Source: an uncultured Thiotrichaceae bacterium (lineage in GTDB: Bacteria > Pseudomonadota > Gammaproteobacteria > Thiotrichales > Thiotrichaceae). Taken from it: a stretch of 10,327 bases of DNA. Within the stretch, counting starts at the first letter, position 1; every line of letters begins with the position of its first letter. Position numbers and translations under genes: made by a program. The stretch spans positions 1 to 10,327 of the forward strand of contig CALHTA010000032.1 in NCBI GenBank assembly GCA_938038645.1, read 5' to 3'. This document shows positions 6,193 through 10,327 of the stretch, one piece after another. The notes beneath the pieces are model-generated. The model did not search any database. It had not been told where the DNA came from and saw only the letters and a list, made by a program, of their open reading frames with translations.

Positions 6193-7203
6193 ATGGCAGT
6201 TGAGCAATCAATAGAATCTACTGAAGTAGTCGAAGCACAATCTGGTGATCTCACGGCTATTTTTCGTCGCTACAGGGAAGAGCGCGGCCTGAACATTAAT
6301 CAAGTTGCTGAAGCCCTTTGCTTATCGCCTAAAATTATTACTGCACTTGAAACTGAGCAACTTGATCAGTTACCGGAACCGCCTTATGTGCGCGGTTATT
6401 TACGTAGCTACGCAAAGTTTGCTGAGGTTGACCCTGCCAGCATGATTGCTGCTTACGAGAAACTTCGTGGCGCCAAGCCCAATGAGCTTGATTATCATTT
6501 TGCTGCAACCTCGACCTCTTCAGGCAATCGTCGCGGTGGCATTTCTTCTGGTTTAGTTAAGCTAGGTTTAGTCGTTTTGTTGCTGGGCCTGCTTGCGGTG
6601 CTATCCATGATTCCTGGCGTAAAGAACTGGTTTAGCGACACTTGGAGTAATTTCTCTCAAGAATCTAATTCAGGCTTTACTAATCAAAACACGACTGACA
6701 ACCCACTACTCACGGGTAGCATCCCTGCTCCACTACCCATAGAAGATTTACCCATTGCTAATGGGACGACTCCAATTGAAGGTGACCTCGCAGCATCTGG
6801 GCCTGCAGTGCTAACGGCCAACGGAAATGTGAGCTTCCCTTCAGTGGATGATGGAGAGCCAGTGAGCAGCACCGAAACGTCTGAGGGAGAGCCTTCGGAA
6901 GAAGCTTCAACCGATGCTGAAACCGCAACTGATGCTGAGACTGACGCGGCTGAAGTTCCTGAAGGCAGCAGCCGTTTAAAAATGACTTTCAAAGATGAAG
7001 TCTGGATGCGTATTCGTGATAACGACAAGAAGAAGTTGTTTGAAGGCCTTTCGCAAAAAGGTGACTCTAAAGACATGGTCTTGCCTAAGCCAATGGTTGT
7101 TCGTGTCGGTAACGCACAGCAACTTGAATTGACAGTTGATGGCAAGCCTTTTGACTTGACCCCTTTCATTCGCGGCAGTGTTGCCAATTTCACTATTGAA
7201 TAA
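6193..7203 (+). CDS. rodZ: RodZ cytoskeletal membrane protein
   Basis: RodZ links the MreB cytoskeleton to the elongation machinery and helps set rod shape. The 336-residue protein shows the full family layout: a cytoplasmic helix-turn-helix domain of the Xre type at about 18-90 (LTAIFRRYREERGLNINQVA, then PPYVRGYLRSYAKF), a basic stretch (NRRGG), one transmembrane segment at about 119-140, a low-complexity periplasmic linker rich in Pro, Ser, Thr, Glu and Asp (about 150-258), and a C-terminal DUF4115 beta domain from about 259 (LKMTFKDEVWMRIRD onward). The length equals that of E. coli RodZ (337). The ribosome binding site is weak (TGGAA). In most relatives ispG follows; here hisS starts after only 23 bases. 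Confidence 0.95.
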   Translation: MAVEQSIESTEVVEAQSGDLTAIFRRYREERGLNINQVAEALCLSPKIITALETEQLDQLPEPPYVRGYLRSYAKFAEVDPASMIAAYEKLRGAKPNELDYHFAATSTSSGNRRGGISSGLVKLGLVVLLLGLLAVLSMIPGVKNWFSDTWSNFSQESNSGFTNQNTTDNPLLTGSIPAPLPIEDLPIANGTTPIEGDLAASGPAVLTANGNVSFPSVDDGEPVSSTETSEGEPSEEASTDAETATDAETDAAEVPEGSSRLKMTFKDEVWMRIRDNDKKKLFEGLSQKGDSKDMVLPKPMVVRVGNAQQLELTVDGKPFDLTPFIRGSVANFTIE

Positions 7204-7226
7204 TCTAAACAGTTAACCGAAAACCC

Positions 7227-8510
7227 ATGTCAAAAGTAATTCAATCGATCAGAGGGATGCATGACATCCTTCCTGATCAATCCCCAGTCTGGAACTATCT
7301 TGAAGGCACACTACGCGAATTATTCATTCAGTATGGCTACAAAGAACTCCGTACGCCTGTACTAGAATCAACGAAGCTGTTTAGCCGTTCCATTGGCGAA
7401 GTAACCGATATTGTTGAAAAGGAAATGTATACCTTTGAAGATAGAAACGGTGACAGCCTTTCTATGCGGCCGGAATGCACAGCAAGCTGTGTTAGAGCGG
7501 GCATTCAAAATGGTTTACTTTATAACCAGCAGCAAAGAATTTGGTACATCGGGCCGATGTTCAGGCATGAACGCCCACAGAAAGGACGCTATCGCCAGTT
7601 TTATCAAGCCGGCATTGAGACCTTTGGCATTCCTGGACCTGATATTGACGCCGAAGTTATCGCTGTCTCTGCACGACTTTGGAAGCGCCTAGGCCTAAAA
7701 AATGTCGAGTTACAATTAAACTCTTTGGGCAGCAACGAAGCACGCAATAAATACCGTGAAGTTCTGGTTAGCTACTTAAAGGATCATGAAGATAAACTTG
7801 ATGAAGAATCTAAGCGTCGCCTGCTTACCAATCCACTACGCGTATTGGATAGTAAAAATCCAGACATCGCCGATATCATTAAAGCGGCTCCACAGCTTTT
7901 AGACCACCTTGATGCTGAATCAGAAGAACATTTTGAGCGACTCAAGCTATTACTTACCGAAATGGGCATTCCTTTTGTAATCAACACTCGCCTCGTTCGT
8001 GGTCTTGATTACTATTGCCGTACTGTATTTGAGTGGGTCACAACTGAGCTTGGCACTCAAGGCACTATTTGCGCGGGCGGACGCTATGACGGCTTGGTTG
8101 AACAGCTCGGCGGAAAAGCAACGCCTGGATTAGGCTTTGCGATGGGACTTGAGCGTATTGTGCTGCTATTAGAAGAGCAGGCAATTGAAACACCGACTCA
8201 GTCACCTGATATTTATATGGTGATGCAAGGTGAAGCGGCAGAAAACACGGGGTTGAAGCTGACTGAAACGTTACGAGATGAATTACCAGGGCTGCGTATT
8301 GTCAATAATGCCGCAGGCGGCAGTTTCAAATCACAAATGAAACGAGCTGATAAATCTGGTGCAAAGTTTGCTATTATCTTAGGTGATAATGAGCTGACTG
8401 AGAATAATGTCATTCTAAAGCCCTTGCGCAACGCTGAGCCACAAATTCAAGTGGCGCAAGAAGCATTAAAAGATCACTTACAAACAACAATATTTACAGG
8501 ACAAACCTAA
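7227..8510 (+). CDS. hisS: Histidyl-tRNA synthetase
   Basis: HisRS is a class II synthetase that attaches histidine to tRNA-His in the cytoplasm. The 427-residue protein is close to the E. coli length (424) and keeps the core motifs: IRGMHDILP at 8-16, motif 2 [14 protein letters not shown] at 112-125, the HisA signature [15 protein letters not shown] at 256-270, [14 protein letters not shown] at 283-296 and motif 3 GFAMGLER at 303-310. The C-terminal anticodon-binding domain covers about 325-420. The histidine-binding loop reads RPECTASC at 81-88, where E. coli has RPEGTAGC; Glu83 and Thr85 are kept. No Shine-Dalgarno sequence precedes the ATG, but the conserved N-terminus fixes the start. 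Its TAA overlaps the yfgM ATG by one base. Confidence 0.98.
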   Translation: MSKVIQSIRGMHDILPDQSPVWNYLEGTLRELFIQYGYKELRTPVLESTKLFSRSIGEVTDIVEKEMYTFEDRNGDSLSMRPECTASCVRAGIQNGLLYNQQQRIWYIGPMFRHERPQKGRYRQFYQAGIETFGIPGPDIDAEVIAVSARLWKRLGLKNVELQLNSLGSNEARNKYREVLVSYLKDHEDKLDEESKRRLLTNPLRVLDSKNPDIADIIKAAPQLLDHLDAESEEHFERLKLLLTEMGIPFVINTRLVRGLDYYCRTVFEWVTTELGTQGTICAGGRYDGLVEQLGGKATPGLGFAMGLERIVLLLEEQAIETPTQSPDIYMVMQGEAAENTGLKLTETLRDELPGLRIVNNAAGGSFKSQMKRADKSGAKFAIILGDNELTENNVILKPLRNAEPQIQVAQEALKDHLQTTIFTGQT

Positions 8511-9121
8511 TGGCTGATGAGTTAATTAGTGACGACGAACGGGCGGAACAGATAAAGAAGTGGTGGCGTGAAAACGGCACCTCTATTGGCGCGGGCATTG
8601 CCATTGCACTAGCGGGTGTATTTGGCTGGCAATACTGGCAACAACACCAAAAAGATCAAGCAGCTGCAGCTTCTCAGCAGCTAAACATTGCTATCGAAGC
8701 GGAATCTGACAAGGTAAAAGCGCTTCAAGCAGTCGCTGAAGACTTCAGTTCAACGCCTTATGCTGCTTTGGCTTCGTTGGCGGCTGCGTCAGAAGCAAGT
8801 CAAGAAGACCCAGCAACAGCAATCGCTTCGTTGAAAGTTGCTATTGAAGGTAAAGATAGTAGTGTCGCAGACATCGCCAAATTGCGCTTGGCACGTCTTT
8901 ATATCGCTGAAGGAAAATTAAGCGATGCAGAAACTTTACTGGATACCAAACTTGCCGTCGCTTACACTTCGTTAGTAGAAGAGTTGCGAGGCGACTTATA
9001 CGTCGCTAAAAAGGATTTGCAAAAAGCACGCGAGGCTTATGATAAAGCCATTTTGAGCGCTGGGTCTAATCCAGCTAGATACCTTAAAATGAAGCGTGAC
9101 AACTTAGGTAAAGGAGCGTAA
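8510..9121 (+). CDS. yfgM: YfgM, SecYEG-associated membrane-anchored TPR protein
   Basis: YfgM is an inner-membrane protein with a periplasmic TPR domain; in E. coli it associates with the Sec translocon and the chaperone PpiD and helps periplasmic protein traffic. The 203-residue protein (E. coli 206) has a short cytoplasmic N-terminus with YfgM-type residues (ERAEQIKKWWRENG, 11-24), one transmembrane segment at about 25-43, then a helical alanine-rich TPR-like region including LRLARLYIAEGKLSDAETLL and YVAKKDLQKAREAYDKAI. The start is fixed by TAATG overlap with hisS and an AGGA element 8 bases upstream. The hisS-yfgM-bamB order is conserved in gammaproteobacteria and strengthens the call. 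Confidence 0.95.
   Translation: MADELISDDERAEQIKKWWRENGTSIGAGIAIALAGVFGWQYWQQHQKDQAAAASQQLNIAIEAESDKVKALQAVAEDFSSTPYAALASLAAASEASQEDPATAIASLKVAIEGKDSSVADIAKLRLARLYIAEGKLSDAETLLDTKLAVAYTSLVEELRGDLYVAKKDLQKAREAYDKAILSAGSNPARYLKMKRDNLGKGA
9111..9116 (+). promoter_or_regulatory. Shine-Dalgarno sequence deciding the GTG start of bamB
   Basis: AAGGAG lies inside the end of yfgM, 8 bases before the GTG at 9125-9127. It supports that GTG as the start, which also gives a complete lipoprotein signal peptide. Confidence 0.85.
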
Positions 9122-9124
9122 TAC

Positions 9125-10315
9125 GTGAATACCAGACTACCCCCCTATGTCTTAAATAGTGTATTGATTGTTTCATTTAGTCTCGCAGTCGCAGGCTGTA
9201 GCGGGCAATCCATACCGGGTAGTCAATTGTTTGGTCAAAACGTATACGTCGCGCCCATTGTTAAGCCCTTGAAAACCATTGCTAAGAATGTCAACGCACA
9301 AACTTTGTGGCAGGTTAATACAGGGACGAATATTAGCAACGTTAAGATTCGCCCCTTTATCAACAACACCGCCATTTATACGGCTAACGGCGTTACCTTA
9401 TCTGCATGGAATAAAACCACTGGTGCTGCTATCTGGAGCAATCCAGTAGGCCAGTTAATTAGTGGTGGTATCAATGGTGATGAGACAACTGTCTTTGCGG
9501 GAACGCGCGATGGTAACGCGGTTGCTATTGATGCTAAAACCGGCAAAAATAAATGGGTGGCGGGGTTAGGCACTGAAGTTCTGGCAGTCTCCTCTGCTTC
9601 TCAAGGTCGGGTTGTATTTCGCACCATCGACGGTAAGCTTCACGGTCTAAATAGCTCTAATGGTGAAGTGGTTTGGCAACGCCAACAGCGTACACCACAG
9701 CTTTCATTCTATGGTGCAAGCGTTCCTATCGTTGTTGATAAAGGCGTTATCGCCGGTTTTGACAACGGCAAGCTTGCCGCATACGACCTAAATTCTGGAA
9801 AGCCAATCTGGGAAGTCACGCTCTCAGTACCTAAAGGCAGCTCTGAGCTAGATCAGTTGGTTGATATTGATGGACGCTTAAAGCCATTAGGCAATGCGCT
9901 ATTTGCGAGTAATAACAACGGCCGAATGGTTGGTGTGAATATGGGCAACGGCAAGGTTGGATGGGCTAAGGTATTCTCATCAATCACTGGGGCTGATGCT
10001 AATGCGAATAACGTATTTAGTGCGGATGAAAAGGGTCACATCTGGAAGATTCAACCGTTAGATGGTAAGAGCGTCTGGAGCCAAGATGATTTGGAAAACC
10101 GACAGCCGACAACCCCAACGCTAACCTCCAGTGGCAGCCATGCGGTAATTGGTGACAAACAAGGAAATCTTCATTGGATTGACACCCAAAGCGGTCTAAT
10201 TACTGCAAGAATTACGGGTGATCCTGCTGGATATCACATTCCAGTCGTTAAAAGCGGCGACGTTGTGTATGCATTCGGTAAAGGCGGCGTGTTAACTGCG
10301 ATCCGTTCTCGTTAA
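9125..10315 (+). CDS. bamB: Outer-membrane assembly lipoprotein BamB
   Basis: BamB is a lipoprotein of the BAM complex, which folds beta-barrel proteins into the outer membrane; it binds the BamA POTRA domains. The 396-residue protein (E. coli 392) starts with a signal peptide and lipobox AVAGC, placing the acylated Cys at residue 25 with Ser26 next to it. The rest is a PQQ-like beta propeller. Blade-end repeats of the form xG-x-x-x-W are visible: TGAAIW at 99-104, TGKNKW at 139-144, NGEVVW at 179-184, SGKPIW at 224-229, NGKVGW at 275-280 and DGKSVW at 313-318. The segment SELDQLVDIDGR (240-251) corresponds to the E. coli loop involved in BamA contact. It starts at GTG with a strong AAGGAG, 3 nt after yfgM. 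In relatives der follows; the window ends 12 bases after the stop. Confidence 0.97.
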   Translation: MNTRLPPYVLNSVLIVSFSLAVAGCSGQSIPGSQLFGQNVYVAPIVKPLKTIAKNVNAQTLWQVNTGTNISNVKIRPFINNTAIYTANGVTLSAWNKTTGAAIWSNPVGQLISGGINGDETTVFAGTRDGNAVAIDAKTGKNKWVAGLGTEVLAVSSASQGRVVFRTIDGKLHGLNSSNGEVVWQRQQRTPQLSFYGASVPIVVDKGVIAGFDNGKLAAYDLNSGKPIWEVTLSVPKGSSELDQLVDIDGRLKPLGNALFASNNNGRMVGVNMGNGKVGWAKVFSSITGADANANNVFSADEKGHIWKIQPLDGKSVWSQDDLENRQPTTPTLTSSGSHAVIGDKQGNLHWIDTQSGLITARITGDPAGYHIPVVKSGDVVYAFGKGGVLTAIRSR

Positions 10316-10327
10316 CAATTAAAAGCG

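Noticed and set aside
6684-7193. A 169-codon open frame on the minus strand
   Set aside because: It lies wholly antisense to rodZ, mostly over the low-complexity linker, and has a serine-rich composition with no recognisable domain. It is a shadow of the biased linker codons.
1-10327. An undescribed defence, mobile or biosynthetic system
   Set aside because: Every substantial open frame belongs to a known housekeeping family, intergenic gaps are at most 141 bases, and no array, transposase, integrase or terminal repeat is visible.

Overview
This window is a conserved housekeeping stretch of a gammaproteobacterial chromosome with moderate GC content. The evidence is the set of genes: L32, PlsX and FabH beside DUF177 and a YceF-type Maf, then Ndk, RlmN, the type IV pilus pilotin PilF/PilW, RodZ, HisRS, YfgM and BamB. 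The proteins resemble the Escherichia coli and Pseudomonas versions, and the pilotin suggests a type IV-piliated, probably free-living gammaproteobacterium. The genus cannot be fixed from the sequence.

Minus-strand block (1-3014). Read in transcription order it is yceD (DUF177), rpmF (L32), plsX, fabH, then the first 45 codons of uvrC, cut by the window edge. A strong sigma70-like promoter (3024-3052) lies so close to the likely yceD start that the message would be almost leaderless. A perfect 10-bp hairpin sits between rpmF and plsX and could set the ratio of ribosomal protein to lipid enzyme. The block ties ribosome production (L32, DUF177) to membrane lipid synthesis (PlsX makes acyl-phosphate, FabH starts fatty acid chains). 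Where many relatives continue with fabD-fabG-acpP, here uvrC begins one base after the fabH stop.

Divergent maf (3101-3697). This is a YceF-subfamily nucleotide pyrophosphatase facing away from yceD, the same arrangement as in E. coli. A 141-base gap follows, holding a good promoter and a small leader hairpin for ndk.

Plus-strand block (3839-10315). The order is ndk, rlmN, pilF/pilW, rodZ, hisS, yfgM, bamB. It is closely packed: 9 nt between ndk and rlmN, 3 nt between rlmN and pilF, a 1-nt stop/start overlap between hisS and yfgM, and 3 nt between yfgM and bamB. It mixes nucleotide supply, rRNA/tRNA modification, tRNA charging, pilus secretin assembly, cell-shape control and outer-membrane protein assembly. 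The ispG gene, usually found between rodZ and hisS in gammaproteobacteria, is absent: only 23 bases separate the two genes.

I see no mobile element, CRISPR array, tRNA, rRNA, phage gene or broken gene, and no sign of an undescribed multi-gene system. The points worth a second look are gene-order departures (fabH-uvrC, missing ispG, maf-ndk junction), regulatory details (near-leaderless yceD, rpmF-plsX hairpin, ndk leader) and small protein features (acidic L32 tail, cysteine in the HisRS active-site loop).
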